Positions 34,472 to 47,596 of a stretch of DNA of 64,000 bases are shown piece after piece (positions within the stretch are counted from its first letter, which is position 1; each line of letters starts with the position of its first letter). The notes under the pieces were generated by a model. It did not search any database. It was not told the DNA's origin and saw nothing but the letters and a program-made list of their open reading frames with translations. The position numbers and the translations under genes were made by a program. The stretch comes from Pogonophryne albipinna. Taxonomy: Eukaryota; Chordata; Actinopteri; Perciformes; Artedidraconidae. Where the stretch lies: the NCBI GenBank assembly GCA_028583405.1, contig CM053253.1, positions 3,649,513-3,713,512 on the forward strand, in the 5' to 3' direction.

Positions 34472-34760
34472 GTTAGTTATTGTATTGGCTCCTTGTAGAG
34501 ACCCTCATTAACGGTACATTCCACTAACCGTAACCTAAACATAATTCTAAAGTAAACCCTTGCTTTTACCTCACTGGTTGTAGAAAAAGCTTCTTATATT
34601 CGTTAGCATAGCTAGCTAACCAGATGCTGATAACAACAAAGTTATTGACTGTATGATCAGTATGACAGATGAGCAGATCGCCACTGGGCTTTCAACTAAA
34701 GACACAGTCACGCAGAAACTGCCGTTCTGGTGCTCTCCGTCAGATTTGCACCCCTGTCAG
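33841..34760. mobile_element. Diverged hAT-like copy related to 44959-46162
   Basis: The left end CAGGGGTGGGGAACCTC is a typical hAT terminus. Internal blocks match the element at 44959-46162: GGGGTCGGGGGCATG, GCATCAATCTGGTGCACTTT, ACCCATATGAAACA and GTTAGCATAGCTAGCTAACC (compare GTTAGCGCAGCTAGCTAG). The right end is uncertain: CACCCCTG at about 34746-34753 is the inverse of the first eight bases, but no target duplication matches. A CA array (34393-34468) sits inside. Confidence 0.55.
34393..34468. repeat. (CA)n microsatellite, about 76 bp
   Basis: Pure CA after CGCACG. Confidence 0.95.
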
Positions 34761-35608
34761 ACGAGACATATACCACGTGATGACACGTTAGGCACGTGTT
34801 GTGTTCAAGGACCCTGACCTTGGCCAGGAAAAACAGGCACTCGCTTGTTTAATTCTTTTGCGGTCTAGATTTCTTACACATTTTTCTTTATTGCGTGTGT
34901 TTATAAATTACCTCGAGGGCCTTACCAAATGGTCTCAAAGATCATCCAAACATCCAAACATGGTCAGAGAATAGAAACAAGATAATTCGTCTATACCTGC
35001 TGCGCTGAAGTGAGCGAATGTAGCTGATAGCTTACTGCTAACAAGTTAGCTAGCCAGTAAAGTGTGTGTCCAGGTCGTAGTTCACCTGGAAGTGTTAAGT
35101 TATGGCAATTAGACTTGGTTTAGATTTTTTAAAGATGTTTTGCCACATGGGAACGCTAATTATTTTCTGACTGACCAGATCTAGCTGTCAGTTAGCTAGC
35201 TCGTTTGCTAACGTGACAATAAGTGCACAACGTGTGTTTTAAAAGATTATAAGGAACATTTATAGAGTTGGTTCCTGCCCCATAACTGTCTAAAAAACTA
35301 TCTTTTGCAATTTATAATAAGGCAAAGAAAGATTGTATAGAGTCAGATGTTTAGCCTAGCTTATACAGACTGTAAGCAGGATGAAACTGTTAGTCTGCCA
35401 TCACCTCCTGGAGCTCAGTGATTATGTTATGTTTTCGTATTTTAAGAAATTATAAGAAACAGCGGCATGCCTCTTCCTGGAGTCTTTGTCTCACTGTAGT
35501 TGCGAGGCAACCAGGAGAGACCGGTACAGCGCTTGCCAAGAAATAGTCTGGCACATAATCCTCCACATAAAACCACAAATCAAAGTTTCTATACGTTCTT
35601 ATGGATCA
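34761..35608. other. Gene-free segment
   Basis: No gene or repeat recognised. Confidence 0.5.
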
Positions 35609-35616
35609 CTCTAACG

Positions 35617-35849
35617 CAGTGGTTCTCAAACTTTTTCTGTCAGATCCCCCCTTTGGAGAAAAAAAAGTCGGGCCCCCCCAACACAAGTCAGGCTCAGTGG
35701 CGGCGCCAGATATTTATTTTGGGGGTGCTGTGGGGTAGCTTGACGTTTCATAGAGGGTGCTCAAACATTTAGGGTTTCCCATTAATGTACCGGGCCGCTA
35801 CAGTGGAATTTTCTACTGCAACACGCGCCCCCCACTTTGAGAACCACTG
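35617..35849. mobile_element. 233-bp hAT MITE
   Basis: The ends CAGTGGTTCTCAAACTTT and ...AAAGTGGGG-type inverse (CCCCACTTTGAGAACCACTG) are bounded by the perfect 8-bp duplication CTCTAACG at 35609-35616 and 35850-35857. The interior holds only a G/C-rich remnant without a frame. Confidence 0.95.
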
Positions 35850-35857
35850 CTCTAACG

Positions 35858-37030
35858 AGACACAGCAAGCTTGTGGAAAAGATTGTTAACTGTGAGAGTT
35901 TCTAAGTTCTTAAAAAGTTTGGGAGTCTTCTTATTTCTTCTTCCTATACAAGATGTCAGAAAGCAAGACATTATTATTTATCATCTGTGAGAAAGCAATG
36001 TCCTGTTTTAACTTCTTGATTCAAACCACTTCCAAGCAAATGCTGAATTTGTTATTGCTGAAAATCAGATGATAGGCTTGGTATATTGAGAAGAATCCAC
36101 TATAGACCTAGTTTAAACGCATATGACTCGTTAGTTTTAAGGTTTCCTTCTCTATGTTTCTCTGCTTGCAGTAAACAGATCATGCCTGATGAAGCTCCGA
36201 GGTGTTTAAAGCAGTTCAGATTGCGTTGCTAAAGTTGAAATATTTTGAAGTTGAGACTCAATTCAGTCAGGGACGTGAAACAGCAGCGTGTTTACAGGAA
36301 GGAGAAGGCAGAGGAGGTTTCTGCTGGAAAACACAGCCAGTGTGAATGAAGTGTGATCAGCTGACGTCCTGCAGAAACAGTTAACGATGCTCTGAGGAAG
36401 CTTGCAATTCACAAATATTGGATTATTTATTTATTGTTTTAAGTAAAAGGCGAGTTTATAGTCACCCGAGATGGATCTGAAAACTCTATCAGACCATCAT
36501 TACTGAAAGACTGACCAGCACGTCAGCTTGATCAACGATGATTGTTCTTTGCAACTATTAAGAAAAACCATTACAGATCTTTGATTTCAAGATGTGTTAA
36601 AGATCTTAAGATTAGGCAGAATGCGTGCAGCTTCAAGGTTGCAGCTATTGCAAATGTGTCCTTGGTATGTTGGCATTATGTTGGAAGATAGATTGATTTT
36701 AAGGCTGATTGCGAACATGTTTTAGAGAGCCTTGTTAATTCATAGTTTGCTAAGTATGTTAACAGTCTTCTTTTATGTGTTTTTTTGTGCCTATTTGCGG
36801 TTCTTCGTCTGTACTGTAAGGGAATTCCCAGGCAAATTCTACCAGCAAATCTTTGTAAGCCTTTTTGACATGTAGAGCCATTTGGAAACACTTTTACAAT
36901 TGGTCTTTTGTAATATAACTAGTGCCCGTTCAATGTGTGCCTTTTTGTAAAGGACTGATTCATTTCCCTCTGGTATTTCTTTGGCTGCTTTCTACAAAAT
37001 TGCTCATCCAAACAACTTCACACTCAACAC
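35858..37030. other. Gene-free segment
   Basis: A minus-strand frame at 36676-36891 is basic but has no identifiable domain. No gene called. Confidence 0.45.
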
Positions 37031-37480
37031 TGCACTTGCTTTGGTCCTCAGCAAAACACCCGCCAAGTGTGAGGTCGATGGGATGAATGCTTGTCAAGAG
37101 AATTACTCATACACCTGTCCTGTAACTCTCTGTTTTATGTATACTGTAAAAAGCAATAGAGGAGGGCTGAGCTGTTTGGCAGTGTAACAATTAAAAGGGG
37201 TCTCTTCTAAATACACAAAGTACATAATACCCTACTGATAAATATGTTCAGTAGATCTCATTGACAGCGCACTTCCTCAGCAATAAACCCGCCAAGTGTT
37301 CGGTCGGTCCGAAGAACGGTTGTCGAGAAAATTGAAGTACCGACAGAGAAGTCCCTCCATTTTGGCTCGACGAATCCTGATTCCCCCGTTTAACTTGTCT
37401 GTGGGTGTTTGCATGGTGTTCATCGGAAAGGGCATAAGCAGACTTCTTGTTCGGCTGAAACTCAGCACCCGTCTCCCCTG
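37031..37480 (+). repeat. Two diverged direct copies of a dispersed repeat
   Basis: CTCAGCAAAACACCCGCCAA at about 37048 and CTCAGCAATAAACCCGCCAA at about 37276 begin related segments that continue through GTGTGAGGTCGATGG / GTGTTCGGTCGGTCC. The second copy extends to about 37470 (GGTGTTCATCGGAAAGGGCA). Family not identified. Confidence 0.5.
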
Positions 37481-37995
37481 TCTCCCCCCCTCCCTCTCAT
37501 CTCCCTCTCTCTCTGTTCGCTCCATTTAACTGAAGCCACCAGCTACATGAATACCCATGAACAGCCAGGAGCTCTGCCAACAGCTCCATTACAATGTGTA
37601 CTCCTCCACCCCCCCTCCCTTCCTCTCTGTTTTCTCTCCATCTCTTCCCACTCCTCTTGCTCCCGCTCTTCCTCTCTCACTTCAAATTCTTTCTTAAACT
37701 ACATGGTCAGAAGTACTAGTATGTAGTTACACAAACATTACACCCTGGTGTGTGACTGTAATCATCAATGTGCTGCTTTAAAAGCCTCCACTCTCTGGCT
37801 GTGTGTATTTAATTCATTCCCACTTAACATTCATTGTTAGTTGTAAAAAGCTTATTTAAATTTGTATTTCTTTATATCCTCCTTTAAAAGCAATACTATT
37901 TTGCAGATGACATACAACTGTATATCTCTGCTCCTCCAGGCAGTCTCAGTTCTTACCGTCTGTCTCTAGTCAATATTTTGATCCGTAAAAATGAT

Positions 37996-38946
37996 TTAAA
38001 GAAGCCCTTTTTATCTTTTTTGTGTGTTTCCTTTCCTGTAGTGTGTTTTTATAGGTTTTTGTGCATGTAAATGGTCTGCAAAGGCTGAAATCCCAAAGTT
38101 TCCTTCAGAGGGAATTTCTATACAACACACTCTATCCTCCTGTCTGAAACGCCTCTATTTGACTCCTTTGTTGACTTCCGTAACATAATGACATCACTAT
38201 GTAACACTTTCGCTTCTATTGGCTTGCGCTCCAACAGATTGTACGTGATAGGTTAAGGGGCGTGACATCTCAAAGCAGTTAACCAATAGGCGCTTTCACA
38301 CCGCAGTACTTTTCCCACTAAAGGTTCATCAGAACTTAGTTCATGAGAACTCTTTAGTTCTGGACTCCCAGCAGCTTCTACTGAAGCCTTCCGAGTAAAT
38401 CGCCAGACCGCCGACACCTCCTCATCTCCACCGCTCCTATGTTTTATTTTGTGTTGCCTTAAGTTAGTCTCTCTCGCGCTGGGCTAATGCTAATGCTAAT
38501 AATGCTAATGCGAGGATAAAAAAATGGCGGCTTCACAAAACTTTTTGGGAGTTTTACGGGGCGTGGTTTGCAATCCGCCCAGCCAATCAGACATAGGAAC
38601 CTTTTTCTCCCACGAAAGTCCCTGCTCTCTATCAGGGACGGAAAAGGGGGTAAAAAGGTTTCTCATGAACTAATTTTAGTTCCGGATCTCTTTGGTGTGA
38701 ACGCGACATTTCGGAACTATATCGGAACTAAAGTGGGAAAAGTACTGCGGTGTGAACGCGCCTAATCACAATCAGCTAACCAATCAGAGCAGACTGGGCT
38801 CTGGTTTCAGACAGAGGGTGAAAAGAGGTGCTGCAGCACAGGTAGTATGAGAAAAATAAAGAGCCTTTTGAACATTAAAGCATGGAGACAAGTAGAGACA
38901 CTATACTAATGTGAATCTGATTATGAGCATATTATGTCATCTTCAA
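37996..38946 (+). mobile_element. TTAA-flanked MITE, copy D, split by a Harbinger-like MITE
   Basis: The left end TTAAAGAAGCCCTTTTTATC and the right end GCATATTATGTCATCTTCAA are decayed forms of the family terminus. The body is recognised on both sides of the insertion at 38288-38763 (GTACGTGATAGGTTAAGGGG before; GACAGAGGGTGAAAAGAGGT after). It holds one copy of the terminal unit. Without the insertion it would be about 470 bp, like copy A. Confidence 0.82.
38288..38763. mobile_element. 476-bp Harbinger-like MITE nested in MITE copy D
   Basis: Inverted ends of 32 bp with one mismatch: AGGCGCTTTCACACCGCAGT at left, its inverse ACTGCGGTGTGAACGCGCCT at right. The 3-bp duplication AAT lies on both sides (38285-38287 and 38764-38766). 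A 3-bp duplication and GGCGC...CACNGCAG ends fit the PIF/Harbinger group; this is inference. The interior has no transposase. Confidence 0.85.
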
Positions 38947-39942
38947 CACACATTTTTAAGTAAAAGAAAAGATGTATATTCCTCTTAGAAACTTTATTTT
39001 CGTCAGAGAGGAAAACTGATAACCCTCATATCCAGCCTGGTGTTTTACTAAGATGTGCAGCAGTAGTTGGGACTGTCTTGACTTCATGTGACTCAGTGTT
39101 AGTGTTTTTTAATGAGATGTGTGGAACAATAGTTTACTGAACAATGTGCAGATTTCACTTTCCTGAAATGTGCTAATTCTAGCTAGCTGAGCAAATCTCA
39201 TGCTGATATAGAGACACATAAACAACGGCAGCTCAGAAAGAATGAGTGAGCGTTACTTGTAGCCTGCTCTCTGCCGGAGCTGATTATTAAAGTGACTGCG
39301 CTCTACTTTATCTTCAGAGTCAATACCTGTCTATAGGCAATATTCCTTAATTAAGTCAGCTTTGCATGTGGTGCAGATTTGTGTTTCTTGCTCTGCTGTT
39401 GCACATGTAGACAATATTGCTGTAGTAAGTAATATGCTTAATTGTTCTGCAGGAACACAAATCAATGACAATCACCACCAAGCTTCTACAGTAAGGCTAC
39501 TTCAAAACATGTTCATGTACATTATCATTTCAAGGCTCACAAGAGATGGATTATAGGCTTGTTCCATTTGACTCACTATTATGTGTCAAACTCCCTAAAA
39601 CCTACCCCGAAAGCATAATTCAATTCGGCCCCATCTCTTTCCCGGACATTTGCATTTTATTCAAACTCTCTGAATCCGTTTTTAAAAGAGACTTTTTTCA
39701 CGTCTCCAAGCAGACTTTGATGACAGTATATTCTCACAATTTATAACCCTTCCTCCAGTCCCCAGGGAACACAAACAACTTCTTTCTCATGAATAAAAAG
39801 TCCTTTATGTGGAAAATAGTGAAGTGTGGAATGTCACATTTAGTCCATCTGTTGCGGTAAATATCAGCATTAACATTCCCCTGCTTTAAACTCAGGCTAT
39901 ACTGTAAGTGAGGAACTGTCTGTCTGCATACTTTAGGCAACG
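38947..39942. other. Gene-free segment
   Basis: No gene or clear repeat recognised. Confidence 0.5.
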
Positions 39943-40053
<111 letters not shown>

Positions 40054-40129
40054 TTTCTGCCTTCCCTACCCTCTCCACCTCCCCTCCTGCTGTAATTTAT
40101 TTCATTTTGTCCTCTCCGCTGCTGGTTCC

Positions 40130-40700
40130 TTCCCTTCCAGTCAGGCAAGAGGGATATCTGAGGCTCCTCATTGGTTCCCAGCGAGCACCAGGCCCCTCCC
40201 TCTACCTCTTTCTGAGAGCGAAGGGGCAGAGAGAGAGAGAAAGAGGGAGGGGGGAGACAGAGAGTACAGGGAGAGTGAAAGTGGAGAGGCAGCAGGCAGA
40301 CGTGTTGCAACAGATGGTTTTACCAGCGGCGGCTCGGCGGCTGCAGCAAGGCACTCTGGGACGCCGTTAGATCCAGATAGAGAAAAAGGGAGGGAGGGGT
40401 GTTAGTAAAGTCACAGCGGAGGGAAAAGAAGCCGAGTGAAACCTTTTCTCTTCTTCTTCTTCCTCCCCCTTCAGGCTACAAACTCTTCCTCTCCAGACAG
40501 ACACGAAGACAGTGTCAGAGTGAGTTTATTGGCTAAAAGGAGCAACAGTTTAATGGGGGTGATGTGACCGAGCCCTTCATCCTCTTCTTCTTCCTCTTCT
40601 TCTTCTTCCTCTTCCTGCACATCGGGGGTCAAAGAGGAAAACACCTGCTGACAGCCAGGAGGTCCTGTGGGAGGAAACACAGCAGGAGGTACTTTCTACT
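40130..40700 (+). promoter_or_regulatory. Possible promoter/5' exon region (speculative)
   Basis: An ATTGGTTCC (inverted CCAAT) near 40170 is followed by GCCCCTCCC and a purine-rich GAGA stretch. At 40443-40474 a long pyrimidine tract ends in CCCCCTTCAG, a textbook splice acceptor. A GTGAGT donor occurs at 40520 and an AG/GTACTT at about 40687. A short non-coding exon at 40475-40519 is conceivable. No conserved coding sequence supports it, and pyrimidine/purine-rich stretches also arise as simple repeats. Confidence 0.2.
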
Positions 40701-40875
40701 CCGTTTGACAAAAAGAAAAGCATGCAAGAAGTTCTCTGCTGCTTCTGCTCTGAGGTCATCACTTATGGACTGATTTGCAAAGTGTGTGTGTGAGTGTGTG
40801 TGTGTGAGAGAGAGAGAGACTTCAGTTCTGCTCTACTTCACTGTGTGTCAGTTTCTGTTGGTCAGAGCAGCTTTG

Positions 40876-41049
<174 letters not shown>

Positions 41050-41190
41050 GCTCCAATTTGCTGATGTGCTCCTCGCATTAGCTCTGAAGCCATGTTGTAC
41101 TCACACTTGTCACAGTTGTTTGCCACACTGTGTTTCACGTGCAGCTTTAACTGTACGCGCGCGCGCGCGTGTGTGTGTATATGTGTGTGT

Positions 41191-41856
41191 GTTTATTGCT
41201 TCCTGCTTGCAGAACACGTGGGAGTGTGTTTTAGCTGTGCAACACTGAGGTCAGTCAGGAGAGAGAGAAAGAAAGAAGGGAGGATGAATGAAGGGAGGGA
41301 AGGAAAGGGAAGGAAGGGAGGTATGCTGTTCCACCCAGCTCTGTTTTTACTACAATAATATTTTCTTTGTTTCATGTTTTCCTAACAAAAGCTTCACAGG
41401 GACATAGAGCATACAGTAAAGAGAACAAATGGAAATTATAAAAATAAAGCAGGTGGAGAGTAATAACACTTGTGAGAGGCTCTAAAGGAAACCAGAATGT
41501 AAGACGTTTAGAAAGAAAATCAGATTTGTAAGTAGTCATGGGGGAGTCGTATTTATTTAAAAATGGTCCAGAGGGTATTGGAGTTAAGCTCTCTTGTAAA
41601 CTGTATAAAAAGGGTTTCTTTGATTAGTTTTTGGACTTTAATTGGCAGACATTTTAGAAGATACAGGCAGGAGAAACTGAGTTGTGACAAGAGACAAAGA
41701 AGTTAAACACTTATGGCTTGTGTCTTAACCGCTAGGTCCCCAACACACCTCTTTCTCAAAAGGTTCATCAGGTTGTGAGAAGATATGTGTGGAAGCTCAA
41801 AAACTGTTTATAAGAAGTGGACTTAGTAGCCTTGACTTTAGCCAAAGCTATTGGTA
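41191..41856. other. Gene-free segment
   Basis: Includes a GGAAGG-rich purine stretch near 41260-41325; otherwise nothing recognised. Confidence 0.5.
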
Positions 41857-41864
41857 TGTGGATT

Positions 41865-42156
41865 TAGGGCTGCTCGATTATGGCAAAAATCATAATCTCG
41901 ATTATTTGGGTCAATAATTGATATCACGATTATTAAAAACGATTATCCATTTACTTGGAAAACATCCATTTATTGAAAAAAAATGTGAACAGTATGTTTT
42001 TAACAGTTGATTACCCTGAACTTTAAGTATAATTCAACTGAAAAACCAATACAAAATAAATAATAATAATCGTTTTATTTCGATTATGTTGTTTTCATAA
42101 TCGTTGCAAGCCAAAATCGTAATTGCGATTAAAATACGATTAATTGAGCAGCCCTA
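41865..42156. mobile_element. 292-bp hAT MITE
   Basis: The ends TAGGGCTGCTCGATTATG and its near inverse ATTAATTGAGCAGCCCTA are flanked by the perfect 8-bp duplication TGTGGATT (41857-41864 and 42157-42164). Subterminal regions are full of ATAATCG/CGATTAT motifs. No coding frame. Confidence 0.95.
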
Positions 42157-42164
42157 TGTGGATT

Positions 42165-43187
42165 ATTGTTTTGAAGCCTTGAGTTTGGTGTTTTGGCGGT
42201 CTCCATCTTGGTTTTTTGCAACCAGAAGTCACACGAATCATGAAGTCATGAACAAGATTTATTTGGCAATAAATATGTGAACTGTACTTACTAGAAACAC
42301 ACTGCGGAAGGGTTTAACTTGTAAGATGGAAACAGGGACAACATCCAAAGACCTGTCAATCACAAGCTTTATAGTGTATTGTATTCCTAATGTGACCATA
42401 TTTGATCAAATGAACACCATGCTCTATAAGAGAGAGACTTGAAACAAGAGTGTGAGACCATAAACTCATTAGGAAAATATTTACGGGGATAATAAATCAA
42501 GTAAGAGGCAGTAACAATCGGACTTCCTTTTGCAGCCAGAAGTGAGACGAGAGTGAGGAACAAAGTACAGCATTCAACATTTAGTTGTAAAACTAAAAGA
42601 GAACTCAAACCCTACCCGCATGGTAGCCAACCCAAAACTAAACCCTGCTTAATTATCTATTTAACTCTAAATGAGGCCATCATTTACTAAATTAACTTCA
42701 TACTGCATTGAGTAGAACTGGAAACTAGAAGTCGAGACCATAAAATCACCAGTAAATTGTTTTAAGGGCTAATAAATCAGGTGAGAAGCAGGGTCATTAT
42801 CCTCGTAAACTTCTACACAATCGGACTTCCTTTTGCAACCCGAGGAATCGCCCCCTGCTGGCCATTAGAGAGGATGCAGGTTAAGGGACTTCTGCATTAA
42901 ATCCCTTTTCAGTCCCCAAGGTTGCAGTTTAATATTAGATTAGATTAGATTGGACAATTGAGATATTGCTTTATTACAGCAGCATGGTAACAAGGCTCAT
43001 TAATAAAACACACTCCAACACTTTCGTTCAGAGTGAAACATTTCATCAATTATTCGATGGACTGTCGAGACATTTTACCCAGCGTAGAATCATAATCACT
43101 TTGGTGATCCAATAAACAGCGGGGGAAGAATTCGACATATCTAGTTAAATATCTCAACATTTGCTCGATGCGTCTGGATACATTTAG
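42165..43187. repeat. Gene-free segment with fragments of a dispersed repeat
   Basis: GGCGGTCTCCATCTTGGTTT at about 42195 resembles CCCGTCGCCATCTTGGTTTT at about 55845. GGACTTCCTTTTGCA recurs at about 42520 and 42825, the latter followed by CGCCCCCTGCTGGCCATTAG, a phrase common in fish repeats. No gene. Confidence 0.45.
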
Positions 43188-43195
43188 CTTAGTAG

Positions 43196-43819
43196 TAGGG
43201 CTGCACGATTTTGGGAAAAAATCTAATTGCGATTTTTCTGACAAATATTGCGATTGCGATTCGAATTGCGATATTTATTTTTAAGCGACCCAACGGAAGT
43301 TTATTGTAAAATGCGGCCAGAACTCCGGCTAGGACGGTCGTATCAATGTACTCCCGTCTCTAGCACCCCCGCAGCCTGAGCTACGAGTGAAAGAACTAAA
43401 CTTACATGAAACTTTCGTTGGGTTGCTTTAAAGTCAAGCTTCAGTTTCAGATTCACCCTGTAATAGAAACATGTGATGGAGCATTACTAACCTGACTCAG
43501 ATGGTTCACCAAACCATCTAGGAAAGCTCCATTGGAAGCCATTTGGAAAGGGCAGGCACTTTCAGAAGCACTTGGCAGGTGATTGGATCAATCTGTCTAT
43601 CACCTTCTATCATGGGCCACTTCTGATTGATTAGCAATGGCTGGTACATGTGGAGCACAGCACTTCTGATTGGTGTGGATGACTGACACACAAAAAGAAA
43701 AAAAAAAAAATTGTAAAAAAAGAAAAAAAGGTTAAAAAAAATCGCAGGCTTTGCGATTTGATAATCGCATCATTTCATATCGCGATTTCGATTTAAAATC
43801 GATTAATCGTTCAGCCCTA
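43196..43819. mobile_element. 624-bp hAT-type element
   Basis: The ends TAGGGCTGCACGATTTTG and ...ATTAATCGTTCAGCCCTA are flanked by the perfect 8-bp duplication CTTAGTAG (43188-43195 and 43820-43827). Subterminal ATTGCGATT motifs mirror at both ends, as in the 292-bp MITE at 41865. No transposase frame. Confidence 0.94.
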
Positions 43820-43827
43820 CTTAGTAG

Positions 43828-44478
43828 TAATTCATGATTAATCTTGTTGAATCTGTTAGTGTAAAACTCCATCAGGTACACAATTGTAGTCCAGAGTAAA
43901 ACCTCAAAACAGTTAATAATCAGACTATTATCTCGATTCATCCATAATTGTAAATTGATTGTATCAAACCACCATCAATAAGCCTACTTTCGCAGGTCAC
44001 AAGTCCTCTCATTTAAGATGTTCAAACTAGTGAATATTTAGGATATGTGCTTGGGAAAAAGCCTGTTTGTCCTTTTTAATATAGTACATAGCTCCCAGTC
44101 AAATTATTGTCCTGACATTTTGTGCAGACATTCATGTTCCCCTGAGGATGAAACGGAAACACGATGGCGTCAGATGGAAAACACCAATGGGTTCCTCCTG
44201 TTCTGAAGAAGGGACTCTTTGCCAAAATACTAATGGCAATCCATCCTATAGTTTGTGAGATATTTCAGTCTGGACCAAAGATGTAGACTGACCCCCAAAA
44301 ACATCTTTAAAGAAACGTGAAACTCCTTCATCTGCATTTTCGTAAAACTTCAACGACATTCAAATATGTAACAATAAATGAGAACACTTGACGATGTCTC
44401 ACTCCTCGACACATTTCCTGAACGTCACTCGATGATGATAAAACATAGAGCTAGGGAAAAAACACAATGTAATTCCAA
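43828..44478. other. Gene-free segment
   Basis: Nothing recognised. Confidence 0.5.
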
Positions 44479-44560
44479 GTGTAGATATAATCAGAAATCC
44501 TTTATTAGTCCCTCAGCGGGGACATTTAGCATTACAGCAAATGTGACATAGCAGATGCAA
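44479..44560 (-). repeat. LINE-like 3' tail
   Basis: AATCCTTTATTAGTCCCTCA is followed by GCGGGGACATTTAGCATTAC, the inverse of a LINE 3' end similar to the one at 16896. Confidence 0.45.
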
Positions 44561-44871
44561 AGGCAGACTAAACAATAGTTCGCCAATATATTAAAAACAG
44601 AGCAAACATAAAATAAAGATGAATAAGTACACCATATCGCTCAAAATAAGTAGCAGCGTTTTAAAAGCTTAGTGACACATAAAGGAGTTTACTTGTAGAT
44701 GCTTTGAATGCATACGAATGGCAGCTCAGAGATTCATGTGTTCATCCAGTCAAGTTTCATAAAACAAGATTTTCAGTCTGAACACATCTGTATTTAACAG
44801 AGCAAGACTAAACACTAAACACATGTATGACTTTCTGACTCTTCAAAAGTATTACAGCTGAGTGTATTGAT

Positions 44872-44872
<1 letters not shown>

Positions 44873-44928
<56 letters not shown>
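44873..44928. repeat. (TG)n microsatellite, about 56 bp
   Basis: Pure TG. Confidence 0.93.
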
Positions 44929-44929
<1 letters not shown>

Positions 44930-44958
44930 GGGCGTGTGTGGTTTTTGACGGTGGGCTC

Positions 44959-46162
44959 CAGGGCCGGACTGGGACAATAAGTCAGGCTGGGAATTATACA
45001 CCCAGCCAGGCCACTACCAGTTTTTTGTGCCATTTTGCTGGATTTATTTCTCAATTTTTACAGCGTTCCTGCCCGTAGTGATGGCCCTCTAAATCTACTA
45101 CCCAAAAATAAACATATGGACATGGGTTACTATTTAAAAAAAATGTGCAAATTTATTTAGGAACCTATGTGAACATATTTTAAGTGGGGGTGGACCTCAA
45201 ATCCTATAGGGGGGTCCGGGGGCATGCTCCCCGGTAAGATTTTTTTTTAAATGTTGGACCTAAATGCATCAATCTGGTGCACTTTGAGGGGGAAAAAAAG
45301 AGACTACACCCATATGAAACATAACTGTATACATTTAAATAATTATAAAATCATAAAAACATGGCCATAACCAATAACATACCATATCCAATATGAAAAA
45401 ACATTGAAACTTGTTTATTTATTTGTTTTTGGTTCATTTATAGTTGTGAGTGTGTCTGGGCTCCTGAACCAGCCTCTCCTGTCTCCCCCCTCTCCCCCCT
45501 GCTCCTCTTTGAGGCAGCAGCAAAGACTAGTTTTAGCTCTCAACAAGTTTTAATAGTTTATCTTACCTTTTTTCACCTAGTTAACGTTTTTTTTTATTAT
45601 TCATGCATATTTTACTAATCACTCCCCCCTCAAATGGAAATATGTGTTTACATAAATGGTGACCAAACCGTTTGAGACCCACTGAGAACTTAGACTAAGT
45701 TAACTATCTAAACACTCAAGAGTCCTTTACCTCACCTGAGCTGAGGTTATCAGTCTCTCAGTCTGACAGGAGAGGACTCTCCTCCACCTTGTTGTTGAAA
45801 AAGCGCCTTATATCCGTTAGCGCAGCTAGCTAGCACCAGATGCTAACAACAACAATACACGTAACCGGTGCGCGTGCTTTATCTCACTCGCTCGCGCCAC
45901 ACATACACACCCTCCCGAGCTTGAATGACACACAGACCAATCGAGGGCATTAGTGTATGATCTGTATGAAAGTGGCCATGTCGGCAGGCCACATCATGTA
46001 GACAGCCAGTCACCCTCTGTGGGGCAGAGTCAGACCCACATTTGCGCAGCGTTGCGTTCACTATACATACATACAAAAAAGAAATCCTCAGGCCAGCAGG
46101 CCACTTAACAGGCCAGGCCATCGGGAAACCTCCCGGTCCTCCCGATGGCCAGTCCGGGCCTG
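44959..46162. mobile_element. 1.2-kb non-autonomous hAT element
   Basis: The left end CAGGGCCGGACTGGGACAA and the right end GATGGCCAGTCCGGGCCTG are inverted. The perfect 8-bp duplication GTGGGCTC lies at 44951-44958 and 46163-46170. The interior has no recognisable transposase and shares blocks with 33841-34760. Confidence 0.94.
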
Positions 46163-46230
46163 GTGGGCTCTCTGTTTACTTCAACTGTAACGATTTGGTC
46201 ACTGGGTTCTCACCATCCATCACACCCACA

Positions 46231-46398
<168 letters not shown>

Positions 46399-46539
46399 AG
46401 GGTAAATAAGGTTGATGGTACTTTGCAGCTGCTGGAATGTAAACATTCTCTGACCCAGACTCTTCAAATATTAACACACTCACACGCACAAACACACACA
46501 AACAACTCATACACTCTGCAGGCTGTACAAAAATAATTT

Positions 46540-47150
46540 TCATTTCATAAAAGTTATATCACAAATACATCATAAACCATTTAAGTAAGAGCTATAAACA
46601 CCACGGATGTGAGCCAATGAGGAGAGAGCAGGGTTCACTTTGCAGGATGCTTCACTTTTCTTAGTAGACATTTCATTAAAATGGATACCAGATGTCTTTA
46701 ATCTAATGCTTCTCTGTTTGCATCTGAAGGTATCTTAATACAGTTTTTTGGTCAGGGAATTAATAGGCTAAATACTTGTCTTGTGCGAACAATAGGCCTA
46801 CCATACAAATACAATTTAATTAACGGTTCATTTTTCATTGCTAACATCAAACCCCGAACGTAACATTAACACTTTGATACACTTTCAATTTCAGTCTTAT
46901 GGAAAGAGATTTCTTACAAATATATTCAATAAAACAAATGTTGGGACCCTATTTTCTTCCTTTTGTCCCCTAATCCAAAGACCCCAGATGAACCCTTCTC
47001 AATCATTAAGCTGAAACATGAAGTCATAACTCCTGCTGTACCTATTCTTGCTATTTTATTAATACTGTTACGAGCATTTCTATTCATATCATCCTTGTTT
47101 GAACTCAAACCCCTACGTTCCACTCTTATTGCTTTTGCGGATCTGACTCC
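46540..47150. other. Gene-free segment
   Basis: A 69-codon plus frame (46963-47172) ends at the LINE-like tail that follows. It has no recognisable domain. Confidence 0.45.
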
Positions 47151-47205
47151 TGAATTTCCCTACGGGGATTAATAAAGTTTATTTTATTTTATTCTAATCC
47201 CGTTC
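47151..47205 (+). repeat. LINE-like 3' tail
   Basis: AATTTCCCTACGGGGATTAA is followed by TAAAGTTTATTTTATTTTAT. Plus orientation, terminal TTTTA repeats. Confidence 0.5.
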
Positions 47206-47596
47206 TGGATCCCTGCAGAAATAAAATAAAAAGTTAACAACAGGGCCGTGAACCACCTCTCAGGATCTCTAACGTCTGTTGTGTGATAAGTTCTGTAATG
47301 AAGGGCTGTAATTATGGTGTGTAACAGCGATCCTTGATGTTTGCTTTATTGATGCTTTCCAATATTGACGTTTGAGTGTGTGGTCTGAATGACGGCCGAT
47401 TGTTGTGTCAGAACAGGGATTAACAGAAGGGGAGTTGTGTGTGTGTGTGTGTCAGACTTTTTGGGGGTTTTCCCTCTTCTCTAGACTGCAGTTGTGAAGG
47501 TTTCAGGATCTGTTTGCAGATATTTTAGCTTCTTAGTTTGTCAAACAATGAAAACAAACTCCAGTAGCATCAATACTGCGTTGTCAAGCAACACAC

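Noticed and set aside
33841..34753. Assigning CACCCCTG at 34746-34753 as the right hAT end
   Set aside because: Only eight bases mirror the left end, and the flanking 8 bp (CTCTATAC and TCAGACGA) do not match.
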